Below are positions 49,392 to 60,985 of a stretch of 64,000 bases of DNA, piece by piece (position 1 is the stretch's first letter; the number at the start of each line of letters is the position of its first letter). A program made the translations under genes and the position numbers. The DNA comes from Mantis religiosa (lineage: Eukaryota; Arthropoda; Insecta; Mantodea; Mantidae), in the NCBI GenBank assembly GCA_030765055.1, contig CM060951.1, forward strand, positions 50,308,147 through 50,372,146. Reading direction: 5' to 3'. The notes under the pieces were generated by a model, which was not told the DNA's origin, made no database searches, and was given only the letters and a program-made list of their open reading frames with translations.

Positions 49392-50023
49392 ATACTGTGA
49401 CTTTGTGGGTTTGAAGAATTAAAAAGCCAAGTTGCACAAACTTAAAATGTTCTTTATTTCCACCGAATTACAGTTGGTACACTTGCAAATCACAACAGGA
49501 TCACGTACCACACACAATTACGTAACACTCACAATTACAATTCACCAGTTCGCAGGATGCAAGTCCACACTGCACTCGCTACTCGGCACCTTGCCGTACA
49601 ACTCTCTAGAACTTGGGCCCAAATGACCTCGTCGACGGGCCCTAAAACCCACTAATCCAATCCAAATCTCTAGAACTGACTAACTAAAAACTGACTGACT
49701 CGTCCAATGCATCGCTTATATAGACAAATCGCTGTATCTGGAAGTTTCCATCTATTAACGAAACATCAGTCCTCCAAGGCAGCAGGAGAAGGGGGTCCAG
49801 TAGTTTCTGGTTATTTCTCTCCACACCCCATCTCCATGCGGCAGGTCATTAGCGCTACGCATCAGCATAGGCATGGCCTAGCACCATTCATCTCCCTTAC
49901 TCCCACAGCAAGATCCATTCGGTCACTTGAGTAGGTGTGGCCTTGATGCCATAAGTGCCCCCCCCCCCCCCCTATTGGCCATCTCTTTCTGGAGCTGCTC
50001 GTATGCTCGACGATTGGGTAACA
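49392..50023 (-). mobile_element. Solo LTR of the same family
   Basis: The left end (ATAC then TGTGACTTTGTGGG) matches the LTR at 30371. In minus orientation it has a TATA-like site (gtctatataagcg near 49715) and AATAAA (gaaataaagaac near 49452). The right end (ggtaaca at 50023, followed by atat) is chosen by analogy and is less sure. It contains a run of 15 C at 49958-49972. Confidence 0.5.
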
Positions 50024-50362
50024 ATATTTACTACAAAACCATTTAGAATTGTCCAAAATATGGAATTAGCATTTAATATATTTTTGGCTTAGCTGTTTTA
50101 CTTATTCAAGTATTCCCTTGAATTTTCCAATGTTTTAAGCTTTATTATAAACAGACCACCTTGGTAACCAACTTGGTAACTACTTGGTAACTAATTTCAT
50201 TTTACCTGCTTGGTAGTTTATAATATTTGGATTGCTTCACTTCAGGGTTTTTTAAATCAAAAATTTAAGCTTTTAGGTTTCATGCAAAAGGAATGGACTA
50301 TCAAGGCCTAGCAATACAGTTTCCAAGTGTTTTAGTTCTGTGGTTTCTTACATGCCTCAATA

Positions 50363-51982
50363 TACACTGCTGTTTATGAAAATTGCAGCACCAAGAAAGA
50401 GAAAAAAAAAAAAAAAACACATGAATGTAATGAATTTAATACCATAGATTGTATACATGACAAGTAACAAATTATGAACCTTTCAGATCTATACATGACC
50501 TTTGAGTCTTAACATTATTTGCTGTGGCCACCATGCGCTGCAGTTAGAGCTGCTATACTCCTTGGTACTGAATACAAAAGGTTCTGAATAAGTTCCAGCA
50601 AGATTTCCCTCCATACATTTTGCAGTCAAGCCCACAAATCTGCAACACTGGTTGTGATGTACCAGGTTCCAATCAACCATATCCCAGACATGTTCGATGG
50701 GCAATTTCAGGCGGAAGTGCAGGCCAGGAAAGCAGTGGTATATGTTGCTCTTCGAAGAAGGCTTGTACATTCTTCCTATATTTGGCCGGGCATTGTCTTG
50801 CTGAAATGTGACCAGTGAAGATGCCTGAAGCTGTGGTAGTACCTTGGGCTGTACATCCACCTTTAGGTATCGGTTGTTGAAACCAATGGTGCACCAAACC
50901 ATCACACCTGGTGTTTGTCTGCTATGCTGCTCAACAATGCAGCCCTCCAGTTTGAGCTCACCATGGTAACACTGGATATGTGTTCGTTTCACTGTATGCA
51001 GCCATTACTGTAGGACACTTTGAAGTGGGATTCGTCTGAAAAGATTACATTTTGCCACTCAGTAGCTCATGAGTGTTCATAAGCCCATTGCAGTCGGAGC
51101 TTGTGGGTTCTGAACAGTGGAAGCCTACATAATAAATGTATGGAACCAGTCCAACCAGCAACAGACAGTGATGAGCCATTGATGCAGACAAGCTCACACC
51201 TGCTCCTGCGTCGCCAACATTGGATTTATTTTTTTTTTTTTTTTTTTTTTTTGTAATTTACGTCCTCCAACGTTGAGTCATATCGGACGATGAATGAAAT
51301 GGGTGAAATGATGCTCAAATGAGTCTGGGGTCCATCGAGCTTACAGTTACCTGACATTCATCTATCAGGATAAGGTAAAACCCCGGAAAAACCTTATCCA
51401 GGTAACTCACCCTGACCGAGATTTGAACTCAGGACCTCTTGAACGTGAGGCAGACATGCTGCCATCTACGCTATTGAGGCGCCCCCCCCCCCCCCCCCCC
51501 CCAACTTTGGATGGAACTGTACGATCCATTATGATCATGCGGACAAGAAAGCAATCATTCCATGTTGTGGTCTTCAGTGGTTCAGTAGCTGCTCTTTGCT
51601 GTGTACTATCTTCACCTATCCACTACTTTCACACATGTATCACAGCATGCGCTGTATGAGCCAAAATGTCATGGTATGACAAACCCGCTTCCCGGAGACC
51701 AATCATTCTGCCCCGTTCGAACATGCTCACATGCCAATATGGCTCATTTTGATGTCAATGAGGCATATTGGCACTCACTTTTTCACCTTGACAGCTCTGC
51801 ACTGACTACACTTGGTGCAACACTGACCTTGTCAGACTGACATAACAGGGCTCTGCTCTGCCTACATGTACTCCATCCCTTTGCAATCTTATTGCTTGCA
51901 GTCTCTTCTGCACTTCCACCAAATTTGGAGTTTATTTAGGAAATTCTTTCTTGGTGTTGCAGTTTTCAGAAATGGAGGTGTA
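50363..51982 (-). pseudogene. Tc1-like transposon with 35-bp TIRs and nested SINE
   Basis: TIRs at 50365-50399 and 51946-51980 (both CAC at the outside, with inner CACCAAGAAAG in common) are flanked by TA. The minus-strand transposase gives NVIFSDESHF (first Asp 51034-51036), TPGVMVWCTIGF, then TFQQDNARPN (second Asp 50795-50797). After a frameshift come AFFEEQHIPLLSWPA and PIEHVWDMV (Glu 50693-50695), so it is a DD34E-type Tc1. The N-terminal part right of the SINE is heavily mutated. The SINE-A at 51226-51481 interrupts it. Confidence 0.85.
51226..51481 (-). mobile_element. SINE-A, nested in a Tc1-like element, with 12-bp target duplication
   Basis: A poly(T) tract at about 51226-51252 is followed by a complete minus-strand SINE-A. 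Flanking repeats CCAACATTGGAT (51214-51225) and CCAACTTTGGAT (51501-51512) differ at one base and look like the target duplication. A run of 21 C (51482-51502) lies between the SINE head and the right duplication. Confidence 0.85.
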
Positions 51983-53059
51983 CTTAAAACACAATGTGTG
52001 TAGAAGGGATTTTGGCTAACATTTATGATAGAAACAAGTAAACATGTTTAATGTAACTTGCAATTGCCAGGATCATATCATTACTGCTAATGTGCCAGAA
52101 TTTCATATCAAGGATTTTTTACATGTCAGTAAATCTACACTTAAAAACTATCTGGGCTAGATTTGAATCCACATCCTTGGGATCAGTAAGCCAGCACCTA
52201 GAAAAGAGAAAGAGTGAAAATCTTTTAATAATATATAGAGCATAAAAATATCTGGCAGATAAATTCATGTGATTGTAGTAAATATTATTCTAAAGTCACT
52301 CCTGATTTCTTCTACAATTACCTTTATTATTAGTGTTTTCTTTCATAGTGATTTTCCAGATTAATTTATAGCTTTTGCAACTAAATATAGATAATACCTA
52401 TGTACATTTCACATATTTTAGGTATAAGTACTTCTTATTGTTTCAGATATCTTTTTGAGATTTGCATATAAAAAATTGAAATTTTTTCAGTACTTTTCTT
52501 TTTTGTATTTTCAAACTCCAGTTTGGAAAACGTGAAAATGTTTAATTTGAATAACTAGTCAACCTCAACTGAAGTTAAAATGCTGGTTTTTACAGCTTAA
52601 AATATTCCTATAAAATTTATTAATTTCTGATCAGAATTTATGTATTGGAGTTAAACCTATGAGCATGTTTATTTTGATGTTTTTTAATCCTAAAGTTTCT
52701 TCATACAAGAAACGTAGGTGCAGTTGTTGAAACACAAGCGGCACAGAAGTGTGAAATAAGATTTAAGTATGATACTTTAGGTGACATCTAATTTAATGTA
52801 TATTGCTATTAGAAGATGTAAATCATGTAAATAAATAATTTAAGATACACAAGTGACTCATTTGTATGCATATTTTGTGGATCTTATGCAAAGCTACAAG
52901 AATTCTGCAGGGCAACCAAAATATATGTAATTGTCATTGAATATGTCTTTCTTTAAACTAGTTTACTTTGAGATACATATAGAAAATCATGATTACAATT
53001 ATAAAATCCATACTGGAAAGTGCCATATATTCCTAAATCTTGAAAATCCTACCATGTTG
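51983..53059. other. AT-rich intronic sequence
   Basis: No repeats or exons recognised. Confidence 0.4.
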
Positions 53060-54880
53060 CTTGCCATTCAATAATAATTCAGTCCCCAACACCTAACTGT
53101 AGGTTTTTGTGTATTGGAGGCCCTCTGCTCCTTTTTACACATTTTGCCATCCATCCTAATCTATATTGTTCTCTTAATTGTTCTTAGCCATCTCCGTTTA
53201 ACTTTCCCTAAATAATTCCCTATTTTTCTCCTGTTTTCCCCTTTTACTGACAAAATTCTTTTAATTACTACTTCACCCGCCAAATCGTCCCATTTACATA
53301 GCCAGGCCTGCTCTCTCCATATCTTTGACTACTGTATAATATACAATGGAAGTCTGCATTCTCTTCTCCACACAATGGTCATTTATCTAGCTTACTATCT
53401 TGACCTATACCTTTAAAGTTCCTCACTCCTGATCCTGCCCAAGCAAAATCTTCTCACCCTAACTTATTACATATGTCTATATATCCTTAAGTCCCCCAGA
53501 TTTTTATTTCTCTATATAACCTCAGTGAGCTTTTGTCACTTATACTGGCAAAAATTTCCTGTCTGTCAATATCTTCTAATCTTAACTTCTTTCCAGAAGC
53601 CTCTATACCCATACTCTGCATTTATCCAAGAATGACCCATACCTATCTGCTTCATTTTATGTGCCCAGGACCCTCAGTTACTTCTCCTTGGAATATGAAA
53701 ATATTCTTTAATTATATTGACATCTTCCAAGTTAGTGATTCTGTGTAAATATTTCATTGCCCTTGACAAGATTTTAATTTTAGTAGAATGCCTGACAGTT
53801 CCAATTACGCTGCCCCATTATGTGATACTATCGGTAATCCCAATTTATATTTACAAAAGGATCTGCACTTATCAGTCTCCTAGCCTCATCTACTCCCCAT
53901 ACCTCTGATCTGTGTAACATTCTATTTTCTACTACTGCTGTATAAATCCTCTCCAACCATTTGACATTTATATCTGGCAGTTTACTGTAGCATGATCTTA
54001 TCATCCTCATGGCCATTTACCTTTTACCACAGACATCTTTTTTGTTCTTTCCAGCTACCATCTGAACTCAACCTTGTCCCCAAATAATCATATCTCCTTA
54101 CCACCTCTATTTCTCTTCTATTAACCTCCCATTTCTCATCCTTGCGCAAGCTGTATCCTTTTTTGAAGACCATAATCTTGGTTTTGTTTTCATTCACTTT
54201 CAAAACAGATTTATTGCAGTAAGAATTGGCTGCCTCGATTGCTCTTCTCAGCCCTCCACTTGATGTGGACCCAACCACTAGATCGTCTACAAACAGTAGC
54301 CCCAGATTTCTTTATTATTAACCGGTGAATGTACCCTACAACTTGAAATCTCCTCTAAAATACCATTGACATATAGGTTAAATAATACTGGACTCCTATC
54401 TTAGTATAGATTTTTGTTGCCTGGTAGTTTTATTTACAAGTCATTCTCCTGGTATATCTTCTTAATTACTTCTATAAATGCATGACTTATCCCCTTACTG
54501 CTTAATTTTATCCACAATGCTTCTCTATTAATAGAATCAAATGCCTTCTCTAGGTCAATAAATATCATATACTCTTCCCCTTTTATTGCTCAGGTATTTA
54601 TCTACAATTGTTCTAATAATAAAGATGTTGTATGATGTTCTTCTGCGTGATCTAAAACTTGCTTGGAACTCCGATAGTTTATTCTCCTTCTCAACCCAAT
54701 TTTGCAACATATTTGCTAGAATTCCAGTAAAGATCTTGACTAGAATGGACAGTAAACTAATCCCTCTGAAGTTAGCTGGGTTATTTTTATCTCCCTTTCC
54801 CTTGTAAATTGGCAATACCATACTTGTCCTCCATTTCTAGGAATTTCCTTTTCTTCCATTATTTTATTAAATTTCACTAT
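53060..54880 (-). pseudogene. LINE reverse transcriptase pseudogene (clade unsure)
   Basis: Minus-strand readings in order: VLPIYKGKGDKNNPANFRGI, SLLSILVKIFTGILANML and SEFQASFRSRRRTSYNIF (RT blocks 1-2). A degraded middle follows, then LFVDDLVVG (the FADD box, 54283-54297) and SVLKVNENKTKIMVFKKG, RYDYLGTRLSSDGSW, and a C-terminal tail toward 53060. Stops and frameshifts are frequent. It lies within the 4E-T intron, ending 116 bp before exon C, in antisense orientation. Confidence 0.7.
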
Positions 54881-54995
54881 TTTCCTCCTAGTACTTTGAT
54901 ATGAGCCTCAACAAAGCTACATTTTTACACCAGTTGTCAGATGTCAATTCGGGTCTTCAATTTTGAGCTTATGTACATTTTTTTTCCTTTTTCAG

Positions 54996-55069
54996 GAGGA
55001 GCTTATTCAGTTTCAAACTCATCCAGATGCAAAGAAAAGACCAGACTGCTTGGATCCATCATTTAATAA
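54996..55069 (+). CDS. 4E-T: eIF4E transporter (4E-T) exon C, rest of motif and KRPDCLDPSFN block
   Basis: The acceptor has a long T/C tract (ttttttttcctttttcag, ending 54995). The donor is AATAA|gtaaga at 55070. The 74-nt exon starts in phase 0 and ends in phase 2. It encodes EELIQFQTHPDAKKRPDCLDPSFN plus two bases (AA) of an Asn or Lys codon. In known 4E-T proteins the eIF4E-binding motif is followed, after about ten residues, by a conserved stretch of the form S-K-x-R-P-x-C-L and then a WDPE(R/K)WH block. The first of these is clearly present here. The WDPERW block is expected in the next exon, and I did not find it before the window ends. The 20.6-kb intron before this exon splits the binding motif between R and E. 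Confidence 0.68.
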
Positions 55070-56999
55070 GTAAGACTTTTCATAACATTGTTTTCAAGAT
55101 CTTTAATATTTTAGAACCTACTAAATTTCAGATTAATAGAAGAGACTTTAACAGAAATAGACTACTCACAGCTTGCTGTCATTAAGCATTCAGGAAATAA
55201 CCTTTTAGCAAGTTGTAAATGAATGTGATTTTATCTTTAGTAAGCGAAGGATTTGATACAAAAAGTAAGTACTGAGTTTTCATTAGAATAAGTGAGGTCC
55301 TACAGAATCCAGTAACACTTTAGAGGAAACCATGTGTACTGCACTGTTGAACATATATCTAATTTTTTCAAGTATGCAGACAATAGATTTGACTCCCCAT
55401 CAAAGAATCCTGTACTTGGAGAATTAATTTTCTTAATGTTTAAAATTTTTTTTATTAACATACTGTACTTACTGTTTAAATTTTTTTTTATTAACGTACT
55501 GTACAATCCAAATAATCAAGACAGATATACCTTAATTTTCAGAAATACCCTGCGGAGTCCTCTTCACTCTCATTGAATTTTCTTTTAACTGCTAAACATG
55601 AGGGAGAAAAAATGACTATTGGGGAAAAAAGTTATTCCTACAATAGCATTAAAGATTTGACCCAATAACTCAACTAGATTAACATAAATTTGAATTCTTA
55701 AATGCTGCTTAAGGCCTTTATATTCCCTGAGGAGATCGAGAAAGTACTTAATGCAATTACAATAAGGAAATGAAAAAAATAAAACAATTTTGTATAGCTG
55801 TGCTGTGATATAAAATTCTGGATATGGAAAGATGCAGAGACTTTTTCTTTACAAGAGCAATGTTTTAACTATTTTAGAAATGAATAATGTTGTAACACTT
55901 GTTAAACTGTAAACTTCAATGAAGTCTGTATATTCCCTGCAGAAAATTTGTTTTCCTAGGGAATTAAACTGTTGGATATGTATAGAATAATAACTTCATG
56001 TTATGTCAGAATGTTGTGTGCATTTTAATAAAAATTACTACTGTTTTGAGAAAATGGAGTATGTAAAGGTAGTTTTATCCTTCACTGTGTTAAAGTTGCA
56101 TAACTGAGATTAGAAATATTATGCAAACTCTGATTATATGAAACAAAAATATGCAGTACAACAGTACTGAAGTGACATTGCATTCGAATACATGGAGGGG
56201 GGGAGGGGAGTTGGAGAATAGTTGAATAGTGGATATTCTGTAAGCTGCTTGAGTCTGTTACACGTAGCACATAATACACTTAAGTATACATTTGAGCTGA
56301 GAGATATACCAGTGAAAAACAATTGGCTTATAAAACTATGCAAGCAATATAAATTGTTAGTATTTTGCAACAGAATTTGGGTGTACTAGGCCAATTACAT
56401 TGCACCAGCATCAGAGAAATCCATGCTATGCCAAATGGGATTATGCTATCTTAAGAGTAATTGCTAACTATTAAGTTTATTGCACACTGTTCAAATATTG
56501 CAGATCTCTTCATTTTATTATTAAATGATATTTTATAATGCTGGATGTTTGACAATCATTTGTCCTCTTGCTCTCCAATTGTTCTAAACAAATAGTCATG
56601 ATTAGCCACTGAAGCGCAAGATTTTAAGATGTTCTAAACTTGGATTGGAACTCTGGTTTGAGGTACATGGTGGACAGTTTGGAGAGTGATACATTTCCAT
56701 TTTTTGCATCTGTTGGCCAGTCATCTGTTTTATTTATTTATTTTTTTATTTTATTCAATGATCGATCAGCAGTACATGCTTTACAGATCCTTGTTAACTA
56801 ATTGAATCTTTATGAACTATGTAAGAACATGTAAGGAAAACCAAGTTGGCTACTATTATCTACCAAACACTGAAACGAGGATGACACACAAGAGAGAAGA
56901 GAAACTGATCACAAAAAAAAAAAAAAAAAAAAAATGTAATCAAAGAGATAAGAACGCTATTCATTGTGAAACAATATTCATAGTTTTTCAGTCGGTCAC
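55070..56999. other. AT-rich intron after exon C
   Basis: A near-tandem duplication of about 33 bp (gttta...ttattaac(a/g)tactgtac) occurs at 55439-55503. A poly(A) tract lies at about 56913-56933. No next 4E-T exon was seen. Confidence 0.45.
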
Positions 57000-57965
57000 T
57001 AAGGAGGAGATCCTGTGGGAGTCGTCTCTTCAGGCGTGTGGGCTGGCGGGTTCGTATGCCGATGTCATACATCACAGCTCCTGGAACATCTGACAGGTTT
57101 GAGAACCATGAGGTGATCTGATGTATGTACTGGTGAAGAGGAAGGAAACAAAGTTCTTTATGCAGTTGTTGATTTCTCACATACCAAGGGACATCCGTAG
57201 CGATGCATAGAAATCAATTTTGCAGGACCTGTAGCCTACGGAGATGAGTGTTGCTAGCAGTACCCCATACCTGGGAAGCATATGTGATAAGTGGCCAGAC
57301 AAAAGATTTGTAGAGAAGCAGAGAACATTCAGTCCCAAGAAGAGTGTGTCTATGAAGGAGCGGACCGAGTTTTGAAAGTTCTGATGCCAACGAGATAAGA
57401 CGATCAGTATGGGCTCACCAAGTAAGTTTAGTCATTACACCAAGGTATTTGATGGAGGTGGTGGGAGATAGCCAGGGAAGTGATTCATTCTTAATATACA
57501 ATTTGGGAGAATTGGAGATGCGATGTAGGCTAAAAATCTTAGCTGCAGTCTTTTGAGTGTTCAGACGTATGCACCAAGTATCAAACCATTCAACGAGGCA
57601 GTCAAGAGAGGTTTGTAGCATGTGACTAGTTGCAGGGAGATCTGTGCCGGAATGATATAACAGTATTGTCAGTGTATAAGGCTATGGAGGTAGGGGCCAT
57701 ATCAGGATGATCATAGGTATAAATACTAAATAAGATTGGGGCCAATATGGATCCCTAAGGAACTCCTGCTGTAATATGTCGCTGAGAGGACTCCGTACCA
57801 CCAATGCAAACAGTAAATGTGCGATCTGATAGGAAACTACCAATGGTAGTGAGCAGATACTGCAGAAGACCAATGCTATAGAGTTTGAAGATTAACCCCG
57901 CATGCCAAACTTTATGTAACGCCTGTGCGATGTCGAGGAACAGGGCGGTTGTGTGCTTTTGTTGC
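57000..57965 (-). pseudogene. Jockey-like LINE RT, C-terminal half
   Basis: Minus-strand readings: ALFLDIAQALHKVWHAGLI, ITAGVP then GSILAPILFSIYTYD (RT blocks 4-5). LYTDNT occupies the YADD position near 57665. Next are WFDTWCIRLNTQKTAAKIF, SPTTSIKYLGVM and a C-terminal segment ending ISWFSNLSDVPGAV-like sequence (about 57060-57180). There is no RNase H, as expected for jockey. Stops and indels are present. Confidence 0.7.
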
Positions 57966-58668
57966 TCAACAGTCCTCTGTTGCCAGTGTAAATGCAGCTA
58001 CAGATGATTTGCATGGTAATCAGAAATTAACTGTTGGTTTACAGTATACAATAACTTTTACCACTAAGCTGTGTCATATTATACTAAACATCTTTACATC
58101 AAGAATCACTTGATCAAATAAAAGAATTATTATTGCAAAATTACAAAATTTTTGTAACTTCAACCATCATAGGACTTCAGAATACTTGGCGTAGTGATCC
58201 AATTTGTATATTCATACTTTCACTTAGTATTTTATAATTAATGAAATAGTAACTCATTTTCTCTGACTGCAATATATTTGTAGGGTTTGAAACACTTAAA
58301 ATTTTAGTTCATATTAACTATCTTTCAGAGTTGTAAAATTATACTGTGGTTTTACACACTTGTTGCTACATTGGTTGCAACATTGATTCTGTTGCAGTTT
58401 ATCATGAAAAGCATAGTTCCATAAAACAGTTTTTCTGACAATGTTTTCTTCTAGGGGTATATTACACTTTCCTGAAGAAAGAGGCATGAAATGTATGTAC
58501 ACTGCTCATGCTTAGGTGAATTAGGATCCAAATATTGCAATCCTTTGGATAACTTTTCATCATTAGGAAGCAAATGAAAAGATCTTAATTTTCCCTGAAT
58601 TAGAACACCTCTTGGCATAAATCTGACCTTAAATGTTGTTCATTAAAATGTCTTTTAAATAAACAGTA

Positions 58669-60985
58669 CCTAATTCCAGTGGCGGCTCATGGCCAAAATG
58701 TTTGGGGGGGGGGGGGCGGAAGTACTTGCTTGCTAAATATTAACAATAATAAATTATTACACTTGTAAACTTTAAGAACTTTTTTTTAAATTCCACCCCT
58801 ATAACCCACGGAAACAGTGGTTCTCATATTGTAATACACACCTCAGAAATAAGTACAAGAAGCCTAATGCAATTTTGGTCCAAAGCTGCTATATTAATAT
58901 GCATTCAACATATAAAAGGATGGCATTAGAACATCATTCAAACTCAAACTGTGCGCAGTTTTCCTTGTGCACAGAGCTTAGGATAAGAGTGCACCACACT
59001 TGTGAAAATTTCTTCCAGGAAACGTTCACAAAAATTCTTAAATAAGCTGTTACACAGTAAATATGCACCTTCTAGATGCGCATTATATCTGTAGCAGTAA
59101 TTGTGATGACGTCACACACCTCCTTGGCATCTCCAACCTGTGGAAATTCCTCACATTTTTGTGTAGTTCATCAATATTGTCATTCCTTTTCCATTTCTTG
59201 TTTAAATATAAGGATTTTACACCGTAACATTACAGTATCTTTACTCTTCTTTTGAATTTGCTGTACAAAATGTCTACATGAGGTAGGATTTTGTTGAAAA
59301 CTATTAACCAAAAAATAAAATTTAGATCTTCAAGAGCTCTTTTTTAGCTACTGGCTTCATTTATTGTGGTGGTATTAGCACAGCTCTCTTCAGTGATTTT
59401 GAAACAATCTTTCAGGTTTTCTACGCTTTCGTACACAACATTGACGGTACAAATATTGTAATTCCATCTTGTTAATGCAACTCTGGGTACTCTTACCTGC
59501 ACTACTTTCACTAAAATATCAGATCGCAAAGAGGAAATGGAAAAGAATGCTGGAATCCAACAGATTTGAAAAGAACATGCATACCTGGGAATCATTGTTT
59601 GCCTTTTGTATGATTAAACTCAACTGGTGTGCATAGCAGTGGACAAAGTACAAATATGGATATGTTTCCCTTATTTTGGTATGTATTTCACCAGTCCTTC
59701 CACGTATAATTCTGGCCCCATCAAAGGTTTGAACAATGGGCTTTTCTTTGGTATTTCCAAGAAGCTGGTTGATTTCATTTCTTTAGTAGTTTGTCAGATT
59801 CTGCATCTCTTCCTTCAGGATTCACAAAAGACCAAAATCTCTCATATACATAACGGTATACCAAAACCATCTGAAAGTCATTTAAAACATCAGTTGTCTC
59901 ATCACACTGAATGAAACTCAGAAGCCCATCTGTTGCTCTATTTTCTTCCTACAGACCTTCAACATACAGTCTAATAGTTCATTTTGCACTGTTTTCGAAG
60001 ATCCTCTAAATACTGAGACTTTCTTTTCCTTCATTACTGTATCCAGTTCAGCTGTGTAGTCAATACACATGAAATAATTTTATAAAAATGTGTATTTTCA
60101 CTCACTTGAATGTTAAGTTTCTTAACATTTTCTTTCAACACGGAGTTAAGACATGATGCAATGTTTTGTTTTTCTAGGAGTGACAGATCTACCACACTAT
60201 TCATATGGTGCACTGAATCTTCACGTTTTTTTTTTTTTTTTTTTTTTTTAATTTTTCTGTTAAATGTTTTATATTACTTTATTGAATATCCACAAACAGT
60301 CAGAATTTTTAAGAGCAAACAAAACATGCAAATAGCAGAAAAAGGATTTGAGAATTTCACATCCACAGATCCAGTCACAATTCTCATACATAACTTTGGT
60401 ATTAAGATGCCTCTTAAACAACCAGTTTTCATTTTTTTTTAAGTTTCTACTTTTTCTATCAAGAATCCGGGCATTGGTCTACCCAAAGATTTCAATTGTA
60501 CTTTTTCTTCATTAGTCAACCTTGAAAATTACGCTTCCATTAGTGTTTTTACAGAGTTATCCATTATTCTTTAGTTGCTGGATTTTATAAAGCCACCTGT
60601 AACACTGTTAATGTTCCAAACTCCACAAAGAACTCAAATAAGAAACCTGTGCATTTTAACACTGTAAAACTACTCTGTGGATTGTGCTAGGTGCAGACAG
60701 AACCGTGCCAGATAAGCACATATGCAAGTCCTTCCCCCACTCCCTCACCACCTCAGAGCTGCATGCCTTCCGTAACATGGAAATGCAGCAGGCGGGTGCT
60801 ATACCTACCGCACCGAATCATATGCTGTAGGTATGAAAACATCACTTTTACTACCCTATGAAGCTTTCTCATATTTAAAAATAAGCTGTCCTTACTAGTG
60901 GCAAGGCCATGGTTCATTTAATTCCATAAGATTGTTTGGGGTGGGCGCCTTCACACTCTTATGACAAACCGCCCCTGCTCAATTC
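58669..60985 (-). pseudogene. hAT transposon (ZMYM/DUF4371-like) with TIRs and 8-bp duplication
   Basis: TIRs CAGTGGCGG (58677) and, inverted, CAGGGGCGG (ending 60977) are flanked by cctaattc and ctcaattc, which agree at 6 of 8 positions, the size expected for hAT. The minus-strand readings include a TTF/MYM-like zinc-finger region (WICGCEILKSFFC, about 60330). Next are LLSFIQCDETTDVLNDFQMV, then VQTFDGARIIRGRTGEIH and YFVHCYAHQLSLIIQKANND (about 59600-59700). These match the DUF4371-hAT transposases related to ZMYM1. Many stops, and a T22-type insertion near 60226-60249, show it is inactive. Confidence 0.75.
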
